DNA of 64,000 nucleotides from Mitsuaria sp. 7. Its GTDB lineage: Bacteria; Pseudomonadota; Gammaproteobacteria; Burkholderiales; Burkholderiaceae_C. The stretch spans positions 5,514,727-5,578,726 of the forward strand of contig NZ_CP011514.1 of NCBI RefSeq assembly GCF_001653795.1. Direction: 5' to 3'. Positions 43,493-51,186 of this stretch are shown one piece after another (the first letter of the stretch is position 1; each line of letters starts with the position of its first letter). The notes beneath the pieces were generated by a model. That model was not told the DNA's origin. It worked only from the letters and a program-made list of their open reading frames with translations, and made no database searches. Both the position numbers and the translations under genes were made by a program.

Positions 43493-46207
43493 TCAAGGGG
43501 TCTTCAGCGCGGCGGCGATGCGGGCTTCGAGGTCGGCCTCGTCCTCGGCGCGGAAGCCGCTGTGCTGCATCAGCACGCGTCCGTCCGGACCCAGCAGCAC
43601 CGAGCTGGGTATCGTCCTCACGCCGACGCGACGGGCCGAGTCGCCCTTCGGGTCGAAGCCCAGCGAGACGCTGGCCGGCACCTCCTTGAGGAAAGCCTGC
43701 GCGTCCGCGCGGCTCGCGTCGAGATTCACCGCGACGATGCGCAAACCCTGCGCGCCGTACTTCGCCTGCATGCGGTTCATCCACGGGAAGGACTGACGGC
43801 ACGGGCCGCACCAAGACGCCCAGAAGTCGACGTAGGTCACCTTCGCCTTGCCGTCGTGCAAGGGGACCGGCGCGCCATCGGCGCTCGGGACACTGGCGAT
43901 CGGCAGAGGCTGGCCGACATCGGCCGCCTGCGCGTCTGTGGGAGTGAAGGAGAAGGCCGTCGTCAGTGCAATCGCGGCGGCCGCTGGGAGGGTTGCCTTG
44001 GCGAAGGTCGCCCGGACTGCACGACGCCAGGCGCGGGCACTCCACCGCGCAGGGGGCATCCCTCCGGGAACCCCCAGCACCATTCCGGCCCCAGCAGCAC
44101 TCGCTGCCCGCACGTTGGTCGAAGCGCTCGTGGTCTTCGTTCCTCGGCGGCGCCACAGGATCAGCGCGGAGAGGCCAGCCATCAGCAGCAGCAACGGATC
44201 CGCTGCGCCAGTGCCCGCACCGATCGTGCAACCACCACCGCCGCTGTTCGACGCTTCGGTGCTGCCTGGCGCTCCGCGCAGCGCGACCGTCGTCGTGGCC
44301 GGCGTCATGTCGCCTTGCAGCGTGAGCGTGCCGGTGTCCGTGCCCGTAGGCGCCGAGGCGGCCGCGCCAGCGCCCAGCCAGCGCAGCGTGACCTGGCAGT
44401 TCGCGCCAGGCTGCACCGTGAAGGGCGCGGCACCGCAGGCGTTGGTGCCGGTGGTGTCGATCGTGAAGCGGGCGCTGTCGACACTCAGTGCGCTGATGTG
44501 CAGCACGCCGGCACCGCTGTTGGTCAGCGTCAGCGGTCGACCGTTCGTATCGGCAGGACCGAAGTCGAGCGAGGTCGCCGACAACTGCAGCGCCGGTTGC
44601 GGCGGTGCAAGGCCGACGCCCGTCAACGTGAGCGGCGCGGGCAGCGAGGCGTTGTCCGCGACGACCGCGGCCGTGGCCGCTCGCGTGCCGACGCCGCGCG
44701 GGCTGAAGCCGATCGCGAGGTCGCAGCTGCCACCGACGGCCAGGGCGGCGCCCGCTGTGCAGGTCGACGTCGTGTCGACGCGGTAGTCGGCGGCGGCATC
44801 GCCGGCGAAGGCGAAGCTGCCCAGCGTCGCGGCGACGTCTCCGGTGTTGCTCAGCGTGAAGTGCTTGAGGCCGCCGTCCGCGCCCATTGTGACGGTACCG
44901 AAGTCGGCGGTCGTGGCGGCGGTCCACACGAGGATGGGCGTGTTCGTGAGAACGCCCGTGCCGCTGAGCGCGACCGACTGCGGCGAGGCGGCGGCATTGC
45001 TGGTCAGGCTCAGTGTGCCGGTGGCCGCGCCGGCGCCGGCGGGGGCGAAGCTGACGTTGACCGCGCAGCTGCCGCCGGCAGGCACGCCGCCGCTGCAGGT
45101 GTCGGTGGTCGTGAACGGACCCGTGGCCGCGATGGCGCTGAAGCTGAGCGCCGCGTTGCCGGTGTTGGAGACGGTGATGGTCTGCGCGGTGCTGGTGCGT
45201 CCGACGGTGAGTGCGCCGAAGCTGAGCTGCGTCGCGGACAGCGAGGACACCGGCGTGGGCTGCGCCTGGCCCACACCGGTCATGGCGATGTTGACGTTGG
45301 CCGTGGCGTTGTTGGCGGCGGGGGCGATCGCGGCGACGGCCAGGGTGGCGGTGCGTCCGCCGGTCGCGGACGGCGTGAAGGTGGCGGTGACGGTGCAGCT
45401 GGCCCCGACGGCGAGGGGCGTGCCGACGGCGCAGCTGCCGCCCCGGGTGAAGTCGCTGGCATGGACGCCGGTGACGCCGATGCTGCTGAAGTCCAGCGAC
45501 GCGGTGCCGGTGTTGCTCAGCGTGACGGTGCGCGCGGCGGAGGCGCTGGCCAGCGGCTGGCTGCCGAAGGCCAGGGTGGTGGCGTCGGCGGAGAGCACGG
45601 CCGTCAGGGTGACGTTGGCGGTGCCGCTCAGCGTGATCGGGATGGGCGTGGAGATGCCGTTGTGGCTGATGGTCAGCGCGCCGCTGCGCGCACCGGCGGC
45701 GGTGGGTTGGAAGACGACGCCGACGGTGCAACTGGTGCCTGCGGGCACGGTCGCGCCGCAGGAGCCGCCCTGCACGGCGAAGTCGCCGCTGGCGACGGCG
45801 GAGAGGCTGCCGAGCGCGGCGATGCGGCTGGCACTGACGGTGATCGTGGAGACCGCGCTCGTGGCGCCGACCGCGGTCTGCGCGAAGCTGATCGACGACG
45901 GCGAGTTGCCGAGGTAGGCGGCGATGTTGGCGATGTCTGCGGCGGAGACCGCGCCGCCGACGCCGGCCATCTGCGGGATCGTGTTGATCGCGTTCTGGAT
46001 CATCGCGGGGTTGTTGCGACCGCGGTCGACGACGGCCGTGGAGGCGACCGTGTGGCAGGCGGCGCAGACCTGCGAGAAGCGGGCCTGGCCGGCGACGGGG
46101 TCGGCGGCGAAGGCGGGACCCGCGAGGACCGCGGCCGTGATCGCGAGGGTCGCGACGAACGCGCCGGCGGATGAGCCGGGGAGGGCGCTGCGCAAGGGAA
46201 GGGTCAT
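43493..46207 (-). CDS. Cytochrome c / choice-of-anchor D / JDVT-CTERM-like protein fused to TlpA-like thioredoxin
   Basis: 904 residues in one open frame. Signal peptide 1-34; class I cytochrome c domain with CAACH at 48-52; then about five choice-of-anchor D (ASH-like) repeats (about 105-650) with the recurring pattern LSNTG...FTP..G. Residues 656-688 are a sorting-type tail: GGGGC (Cys660), DPLLLLMAGLSALILW, RRR. Instead of ending, the frame runs through a basic loop (about 689-740) into a second signal-like helix (about 739-761) and a TlpA/ResA-like thioredoxin (762-904) with WCGPC at 799-803. An ATG at 44083 could start the thioredoxin separately. The CTERM tail is normally terminal, so this is either a true fusion or lost stop, or an assembly artefact. 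Confidence 0.85.
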   Translation of the reverse strand: MTLPLRSALPGSSAGAFVATLAITAAVLAGPAFAADPVAGQARFSQVCAACHTVASTAVVDRGRNNPAMIQNAINTIPQMAGVGGAVSAADIANIAAYLGNSPSSISFAQTAVGATSAVSTITVSASRIAALGSLSAVASGDFAVQGGSCGATVPAGTSCTVGVVFQPTAAGARSGALTISHNGISTPIPITLSGTANVTLTAVLSADATTLAFGSQPLASASAARTVTLSNTGTASLDFSSIGVTGVHASDFTRGGSCAVGTPLAVGASCTVTATFTPSATGGRTATLAVAAIAPAANNATANVNIAMTGVGQAQPTPVSSLSATQLSFGALTVGRTSTAQTITVSNTGNAALSFSAIAATGPFTTTDTCSGGVPAGGSCAVNVSFAPAGAGAATGTLSLTSNAAASPQSVALSGTGVLTNTPILVWTAATTADFGTVTMGADGGLKHFTLSNTGDVAATLGSFAFAGDAAADYRVDTTSTCTAGAALAVGGSCDLAIGFSPRGVGTRAATAAVVADNASLPAPLTLTGVGLAPPQPALQLSATSLDFGPADTNGRPLTLTNSGAGVLHISALSVDSARFTIDTTGTNACGAAPFTVQPGANCQVTLRWLGAGAAASAPTGTDTGTLTLQGDMTPATTTVALRGAPGSTEASNSGGGGCTIGAGTGAADPLLLLMAGLSALILWRRRGTKTTSASTNVRAASAAGAGMVLGVPGGMPPARWSARAWRRAVRATFAKATLPAAAAIALTTAFSFTPTDAQAADVGQPLPIASVPSADGAPVPLHDGKAKVTYVDFWASWCGPCRQSFPWMNRMQAKYGAQGLRIVAVNLDASRADAQAFLKEVPASVSLGFDPKGDSARRVGVRTIPSSVLLGPDGRVLMQHSGFRAEDEADLEARIAAALKTP
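44144..44242 (-). other. Internal CTERM-type sorting signal (JDVT-CTERM-like)
   Basis: Encodes residues 656-688 of the fusion protein: four Gly and Cys660, a DP turn, a 15-residue hydrophobic helix and RRR. This tripartite layout is that of C-terminal sorting domains cleaved by a dedicated intramembrane protease. The next gene upstream is a CPBP glutamic-type protease, which matches the known pairing of JDVT-CTERM with its protease. Confidence 0.6.
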
Positions 46208-46220
46208 GGCGGGAGCCTCG

Positions 46221-46670
46221 TCAGGATGAAGAGAGGGAGACGGAGACCGTCGAGAAGAAGGGCGGTGCAAAGGGCAGCGCGTGGCCCGGAGCGAGCAGCG
46301 GCAGCAGGGCGGGCGCGGCGATCAGCCAGCACGCGTTGAAGCCCGCGTGCCACGCGATGCAGCGGGGCAGCGAGCGATGTCTCTGATAGCTGCGGCCGAT
46401 CCACCACGCGGGCCCGGCGGTGGCGAGCGCGAGCAGCAGCGCAGGGAGCGGCAGCGTGGCGGGCGTGACGATGGCGAGCACGATCGCGTGCGCCGCGCCG
46501 AAAGCGAGCGCGGTCAGCGCGACGGCATGGCGCCGCGCGACGATGGCGCGCGAGGTCGACAGCCGCTCCTGGAGTCCGAGCCGGAAGAGGATCTCTTCAA
46601 GGCAGGGCGCGAGCAGGAGCTGCCGGAGTACGACGTCCCAGGGGATGGGAACGGGGAAGAAAGACGGCAT
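46221..46670 (-). CDS. CPBP-family glutamic intramembrane protease, probably the JDVT-CTERM processing enzyme
   Basis: 149 residues, shorter than most CPBP proteases. Catalytic motifs: EEILFR with Glu25, Glu26 and Arg30, preceded by Cys23; FGAAHAI with His61; WHAGFNACW with His108 and Asn112. About four membrane segments. Family knowledge: such Abi/CAAX-like proteases act on prenylated proteins or on bacterial sorting tails. Being 13 bp upstream of a gene encoding a GGGGC-DP-TM-RRR tail, it is best explained as the protease for that tail. First gene of the redox operon. Confidence 0.82.
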   Translation of the reverse strand: MPSFFPVPIPWDVVLRQLLLAPCLEEILFRLGLQERLSTSRAIVARRHAVALTALAFGAAHAIVLAIVTPATLPLPALLLALATAGPAWWIGRSYQRHRSLPRCIAWHAGFNACWLIAAPALLPLLAPGHALPFAPPFFSTVSVSLSSS

Positions 46671-46812
46671 GGGCGCGGCGGAAATTCACGCAGGGGTTCT
46701 GCGTAGGTGCCGGCGCGCGGGAGAAAGGTTGCGAGGAGGTGGGGGCGTTACGAGTTGGTCACAAACGGCGAAGCCTGGAGGCGACGAGCGGGCGACGTGA
46801 GGGGGCGACGGT

Positions 46813-47334
46813 TCAGGTGCGTCGCCGACCGGCCATTTCCTCGCCCATGGCGCGCAGCTCGGTGTCAGGTGTTGCCACACTCGCCGCCGGATAGGCGTCG
46901 TGATCCTCGGCGTCGATGTGCCGCCGGTACAGCGTGGCGAAGGTCTGCCAGCGCTCGCGCGCGGCGCTGAGCGTCTCGCCCGGCATGACTCCGTCACGGA
47001 TCGCCGTCAGGTCCGGGACGATCCCGGCCCAGCGCGCTTCCATCTCCCGATGGTCGGACAGCAATTGATCCGCGAGCTCGCCGTGGCCCTCCTCGCGCAG
47101 ACGCGGAAAGACGTGCAGTTCCTCGTCCTCGTGATGCAGCGGCGCGGCGATCGTGAAGTAGCGCAGCACGTCCTTCGCTGCGTCTCTGGCCTGCGCGTCG
47201 CAGCCATGCGTCGCGATGTGCTCACCGATGCGTTCGAGCAGGCTCAGCGTGCGCGCCATGCGCTCGTGGCACGCCGCCATCAGCTCGAAGGGCTCGTCGA
47301 AGCCGGCGGCGGGCGAGGCGTGCAGGAGATTCAT
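46813..47334 (-). CDS. Hemerythrin-domain protein
   Basis: 173 residues, four-helix hemerythrin HHE cation-binding type. Metal-ligand His and Glu lie in ELMAACHERMARTL, FTIAAPLHHEDEELHVFPRL, LLSDHREMEARW and YRRHIDAEDHDAYP. It binds a di-iron centre and may sense or carry oxygen or NO, or store iron. Cytoplasmic. It lies between ribA (27 bp) and the redox operon (142 bp) on the same strand, so cotranscription with ribA is likely. Confidence 0.9.
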   Translation of the reverse strand: MNLLHASPAAGFDEPFELMAACHERMARTLSLLERIGEHIATHGCDAQARDAAKDVLRYFTIAAPLHHEDEELHVFPRLREEGHGELADQLLSDHREMEARWAGIVPDLTAIRDGVMPGETLSAARERWQTFATLYRRHIDAEDHDAYPAASVATPDTELRAMGEEMAGRRRT

Positions 47335-47361
47335 GGACAGACCGCCGGGGTCATTTCCGAA

Positions 47362-47985
47362 TCACTCCAGGTAGTGCCCCATCCGCTTGCGCTTGGTCTC
47401 GAGGTAACGCTCGTTGTGCGGGTTGGACGCGATGCGCAGCGGTACCAGCGCCTCGACCTCGACGCCGCCTTCGACCAGCGCGTCGCGTTTCTGCGGGTTG
47501 TTGGTGATCAGCCGGACGCTCTTCACGCCCAGCAGGCACAGGATGTCGATGGCGTCCGCGTAGTCGCGCTCGTCCTCGGCATGGCCCAGGCGCAGGTTGG
47601 CGTCGATGGTGTCGACACCGGCTTCCTGCAGCGCGTAGGCGCGCAGCTTCTCGACCAGGCCGATGCCGCGGCCTTCATGACCGCGCATGTAGATGACGAT
47701 GCCGCCTTCGTCCTTCAGCAGGTCCAGCGCGCCCTGCAGCTGCGGACCGCAGTCGCAGCGCAGCGACTGGAAGACGTCGCCCGTCAGGCACTCGCTGTGC
47801 ACGCGCAGCAGGCCGCCGCGCTCCTGCAGCGGACCGACCGACAGCACCAGGTGCTCCGAGCCCGTCGCCGGGCTGCGGAAGGCCCGCGCCTGGAAGTCGC
47901 CCAGCGTCGACGGCAGGTGCACCACTTCCCACTCGGTCGCCCCTTGCGTCCCCAAGGGGATCTTCTCGCAGTGATTCACAGCCAT
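47362..47985 (-). CDS. ribA: GTP cyclohydrolase II
   Basis: 207 residues. Zinc ligands C66, C77 and C79 in SECLTGDVFQSLRCDCG, the catalytic YMRGHEGRGIGL segment (99-110), then RLGHAEDERDYADAIDIL and SVRLITNNPQKRDAL, all diagnostic for RibA. It opens the imidazole ring of GTP and commits it to riboflavin synthesis. The length shows a stand-alone enzyme without the RibB domain. I see no FMN riboswitch upstream. Its position next to an operon with a flavin transferase is suggestive of joint flavin supply, but that is inference. Confidence 0.95.
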   Translation of the reverse strand: MAVNHCEKIPLGTQGATEWEVVHLPSTLGDFQARAFRSPATGSEHLVLSVGPLQERGGLLRVHSECLTGDVFQSLRCDCGPQLQGALDLLKDEGGIVIYMRGHEGRGIGLVEKLRAYALQEAGVDTIDANLRLGHAEDERDYADAIDILCLLGVKSVRLITNNPQKRDALVEGGVEVEALVPLRIASNPHNERYLETKRKRMGHYLE

Positions 47986-48196
47986 CTCTCCAGCTTCGCC
48001 TCGGCGCCCTCGCGGACGTCCCGGTCGTGTCGTTCGTTCATGTCGTGCGATGCGCGCCCGTCGGATCGACGGTGCGCCCGTGCAAGTCCAGCAATTTAAC
48101 CCGTCTCAGGGAAAACGCGCTGTCACGTGGTGGAGAGGCCTCTCGGTCTCCAGGGCCCGGGCATGCAAAATCGACCGCACCGACACCGCCCCTGGG

Positions 48197-49948
48197 ATGC
48201 CCATGACCGCTCTCCCGCCCGCCGCCGCGCCCGCGCCGAATCCATCCCCCTCGACGCTCCCGACGCCGCGCTTCGACGAATTCCCGCGCTACGACGCGCT
48301 GACGCAGCTGCTGTTCAGCTACGCGGAGGCCTGCCCCAACCTGGTGTCGGTGCGCTCCATCGGCAAGAGCTTCGAAGGCCGCGAGATCTGGGTCCTCATC
48401 CTGACCAACACCGCGACCGGCAGCGACGTCGAGAAGCCCGCCTTCTGGCTCGACGGCAACATCCACGCCGCCGAGCTCACCGCCTGCACGACCTGCCTGT
48501 ACTACCTGCACGACCTGCTGAGCAAGTACGGCACCGACTCGCAGGCGACGCACCTGCTGGACACGCGGACCATCTACATGGTGCCGCGCCTGAACCCGGA
48601 CGGCGCCGAGCTCGCCCTGGCCGACCGGCCGCGGCACATCCGCTCGTCGACGCGCCCGTATCCGTTCGACGAGGAGCCGGTCGAGGGCCTCAGCGTCGAG
48701 GACATCGACGGCGACGGCCGCATCCTGACGATGCGCATCCCCGATCCGCACGGCGGCTACAGGAAGCATCCGGACGACCCGCGGCTGATGGTGCCGCGCC
48801 AGCCGGGCGAATTCGGCGGCGAGTACTACCGCCTGATGCCCGAAGGCCTGGTGATCAACCACGACGGCTTCAGCATCAAGGTCAACCGCGACAGCGAAGG
48901 CCTGGACCTGAACCGCAACTTCCCCGCCGGCTGGCGCCAGGAGTTCGAGCAGGTCGGCGCCGGTCCCTACCCGACCAGCGAGCCCGAGGTGCGGGCGATG
49001 GTGGACTTCATGGTCGGCCATCCCAACATCGGCGCGGCGATCAGCTTCCACACGCACAGCGGCGTGATCCTGCGCCCCTGCGGCACGCGCAGCGACGACG
49101 AGATGCCCCCGGAAGACCTCTGGGCCTTCCAGCGCTTCTCCAAGCTCGGCGAGCAGCACACCGGCTATCCGGCGGTGAGCATCTGGCACGAGTTCAAGTA
49201 CCACCCGAAGGAAGTCATCACGGGCACGCAGGACTGGGTCTATGAGCACCTGGGCGCGCTGTTCTGGGTGGTGGAGCTGTGGTCGCCCAACAAGGAGGCC
49301 GGCATCACCGGCTACAAGTGGATCGACTGGTTCCGCGACCACCCGGTGGAGGACGACCTCAAGCTGCTGAAGTGGAGCGACGAGCACTGCGGCGGCAAGG
49401 CGCATGTCGAGTGGAGCTCGTTCATGCATCCGCAGCTGGGGCCGGTGGAGATCGGCGGCTGGGACAAGATGAATTTCTGGCGCAACCCGCCGCCGCATCT
49501 GCGCGAGCGGGAGGCGGCGCGCTTCCCGGCGTGGATGAACCAGATCGCGCTGAGCCTGCCGAAGCTGGAGCTGCTGCGCACGGAGGTGCGGGCGCTGGGA
49601 CCGGACACGTGGCGGGTGCGGATGGCCGTGGGCAACAGCGGCTGGCTGCCGGCCTACGTGACCAAGCAGGCGCTGGCGCGCAAGCAGACGCGCGGCGTGA
49701 TGTTCGAGATCTTCCTGCCGGTGGATCCGGAGGTAGGGCTGGTGAGCGGGAAGCCGAGGATGGAAGGGCCGCAGCTGGAAGGGCATGCGCCTAAGCAGAC
49801 GCAGCTGGCGTTCCTGCCGGAGCGGGACATCACGGGCGATCGCGCCTATGGCGAATGGACGGTGAGAGCGCCCAAGGGCACGCGTCTGAGCCTCGTCGCC
49901 TGGGCGGATCGCGCGGGCACTGTGCGGACCGAAGTCACCCTCGATTGA
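48197..49948 (+). CDS. M14 family zinc carboxypeptidase
   Basis: 583 residues from the ATG at 48197 (or 48203); the open frame upstream lacks coding character. Catalytic domain at about 25-345: the zinc ligands are His90 and Glu93 in GNIHAAE and a His in ISFHTHSG (about 285-287), with PRLNPDGAE and the substrate-binding RNFPAGW nearby and a late Glu in VVELWSP. The C-terminal 180 residues form a beta-rich domain (VRMAVGNSGWLPAYVTKQAL...GEWTVRAPKGTRLSLVAWADRAG). No signal peptide is evident, so it is probably cytoplasmic. It resembles the uncharacterised bacterial M14 group, which cuts peptides or acylated amino acids. Confidence 0.88.
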   Translation: MPMTALPPAAAPAPNPSPSTLPTPRFDEFPRYDALTQLLFSYAEACPNLVSVRSIGKSFEGREIWVLILTNTATGSDVEKPAFWLDGNIHAAELTACTTCLYYLHDLLSKYGTDSQATHLLDTRTIYMVPRLNPDGAELALADRPRHIRSSTRPYPFDEEPVEGLSVEDIDGDGRILTMRIPDPHGGYRKHPDDPRLMVPRQPGEFGGEYYRLMPEGLVINHDGFSIKVNRDSEGLDLNRNFPAGWRQEFEQVGAGPYPTSEPEVRAMVDFMVGHPNIGAAISFHTHSGVILRPCGTRSDDEMPPEDLWAFQRFSKLGEQHTGYPAVSIWHEFKYHPKEVITGTQDWVYEHLGALFWVVELWSPNKEAGITGYKWIDWFRDHPVEDDLKLLKWSDEHCGGKAHVEWSSFMHPQLGPVEIGGWDKMNFWRNPPPHLREREAARFPAWMNQIALSLPKLELLRTEVRALGPDTWRVRMAVGNSGWLPAYVTKQALARKQTRGVMFEIFLPVDPEVGLVSGKPRMEGPQLEGHAPKQTQLAFLPERDITGDRAYGEWTVRAPKGTRLSLVAWADRAGTVRTEVTLD

Positions 49949-49970
49949 CGCTGGTCGCACTGCAGCGACC

Positions 49971-50016
49971 GCAGCCCTCACCCCTGCCCTCTCCCGCAAG
50001 CGGGAGAGGGAGCAAG
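49971..50016. repeat. REP-like palindromic element, copy 3 (inverted)
   Basis: Core CCCTCTCCCGC (49987-49997), AA, GCGGGAGAGGG (50000-50010), in the opposite orientation to copy 4, which lies 40 bp away. The pair together can form a larger stem, as in bacterial BIME arrangements. Lies between the convergent carboxypeptidase and esterase genes. Confidence 0.85.
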
Positions 50017-50047
50017 CGGCGCAGGCACTGCGAGTAGAGCCGGTCGG

Positions 50048-50098
50048 ACTCCCTCTCCCGCTTGCGGGAGAGGGCGGGGGTGAGGGCCAGCGGCCGTG
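50048..50098. repeat. REP-like palindromic element, copy 4
   Basis: Core CCCTCTCCCGC (50051-50061), TT, GCGGGAGAGGG (50064-50074), then GCGGGGGTGAGGGCCAGCGG. It ends immediately before the esterase stop at 50099, the same relation to a stop codon as copies 1 and 2. Confidence 0.85.
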
Positions 50099-50800
50099 TC
50101 AGTGCTTCGGCTCGTTCTTGTCCTGCTCGGCGGCCGTGAGGACCGCTTCGCGCCACAGGCGCGCAGGGATGAACGTCCGCAACTGCTCCATCGCGCGCTC
50201 GATGAGCGCCGGATGCAGTTCATGGCCGACATGCGGGACCACGTCCGCCGTGATGTCGGCACCGAGCGTCATCAGCTCGCGCGCCGCATTGAGCAGCGCC
50301 GGATAAGGCAGCTCGCCGTCGTCCTTCCCGTGCAGCAGATGGATGGAGACATCCTGAGGCGCCTGCTGCGGCCAGTAGGCAAACGCCCCACCGAACGCGA
50401 GCACGCGACCGGCCAACTGCTCTTCCTGCTGCATCGCCTCCAGCGCCAGAATCGCGCCCTGGGAGAACCCCGCCAGCGCGACGCGTCCCCACTCCAGATC
50501 GAGCTTCTCCGCCCAGCCGCGCACCAGCGCGACCAGCGTCGGCACCGCCGCGCTCAAGCGCAGCGCCTTGAGCGTGTCGTCGCCCTGCTCGGAGTACCAC
50601 TGGAAGCCCGCTCCCCCACCCGGGATCGCATCGAAAGGCTCGAAGCCTTCGAGCAGCACCAGCGCGGCGCGCGGGTACTGGCGGTGCAGCGCCTCGGCCA
50701 GCGGGCGCATCTGTTCAGGGTCGGCGCCGGCGCCGTGCAGCAGCACGAACAGCAGTTCAGGCGCCCCGTCCTTGGGGAGCAGCACATGGGCTTGAGTCAT
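50099..50800 (-). CDS. Carboxylesterase, alpha/beta hydrolase (YpfH-like)
   Basis: 233 residues. LLFVLLHGAGADPEQMRPLAEALHRQYP is the oxyanion loop, FSQGAILALEAM the nucleophile elbow (GFSQG), HGKDDGELPY carries the Asp and HVGHELHPALIERAMEQL the His. This matches the small esterase/dienelactone-hydrolase-like group of E. coli YpfH. The last 20 residues are a charged tail. Cytoplasmic. It lies 15 bp upstream of the thioredoxin gene's stop side, on the same strand downstream of the RR/HK/thioredoxin operon. Confidence 0.88.
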   Translation of the reverse strand: MTQAHVLLPKDGAPELLFVLLHGAGADPEQMRPLAEALHRQYPRAALVLLEGFEPFDAIPGGGAGFQWYSEQGDDTLKALRLSAAVPTLVALVRGWAEKLDLEWGRVALAGFSQGAILALEAMQQEEQLAGRVLAFGGAFAYWPQQAPQDVSIHLLHGKDDGELPYPALLNAARELMTLGADITADVVPHVGHELHPALIERAMEQLRTFIPARLWREAVLTAAEQDKNEPKH

Positions 50801-50815
50801 GGGCCCGATTGTCCG

Positions 50816-51154
50816 TCACGTGTTGTCGATGCGCTCCAGCGCGGCCCGGATATCCGCGGCGTCCGTGGGCCTGACCAGGCGCTCCACCTCCTGCCCGTCG
50901 CGCATGAAGACCAGCGTCGGCCACAGCTTGACCTTGAACGAGCGGCCCAGCGCCTGGCCCTTGCCGTCCTCGACCTTGATGTGCTGCACCATCGCGTGCC
51001 GCCCGTCGAAGGCCTGCTCCAGCAGCGGCTGCGCGGCCTCGCAGATGGGGCACCACGAGGCGCCGAACTCGACCAGCAGCGGATGCTCCTTCGACAGCGT
51101 GTCGACGGCGTCGCGGATGGGCTCGGTCAGCGCGTAATGGGGATTCATCGGCAT
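50816..51154 (-). CDS. Thioredoxin family protein
   Basis: 112 residues from the ATG at 51154 (a second Met two codons on), behind a perfect AAGGAGGT site. Thioredoxin fold with the active site WCPIC in VEFGASWCPICEAAQPLLEQAF and the cis-Pro in KLWPTLVFMRDGQEV. The CPIC pair is unusual; most thioredoxins have CGPC. No signal peptide, so cytoplasmic. It is encoded 32 bp downstream of a sensor kinase gene, so a redox role in that signalling path, or regulation by it, is possible. Confidence 0.88.
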   Translation of the reverse strand: MPMNPHYALTEPIRDAVDTLSKEHPLLVEFGASWCPICEAAQPLLEQAFDGRHAMVQHIKVEDGKGQALGRSFKVKLWPTLVFMRDGQEVERLVRPTDAADIRAALERIDNT

Positions 51155-51186
51155 GAAGACCTCCTTGTCGATTGAAGCGGAGCCGC

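Noticed and set aside
43070..46174. 1034-codon open frame on the plus strand opposite the fusion protein
   Set aside because: Arg/Gly/Ala-rich antisense frame; the minus strand carries clear domains across the same span.
47986..48196. FMN riboswitch upstream of ribA
   Set aside because: The conserved RFN element blocks are not seen in this spacer.
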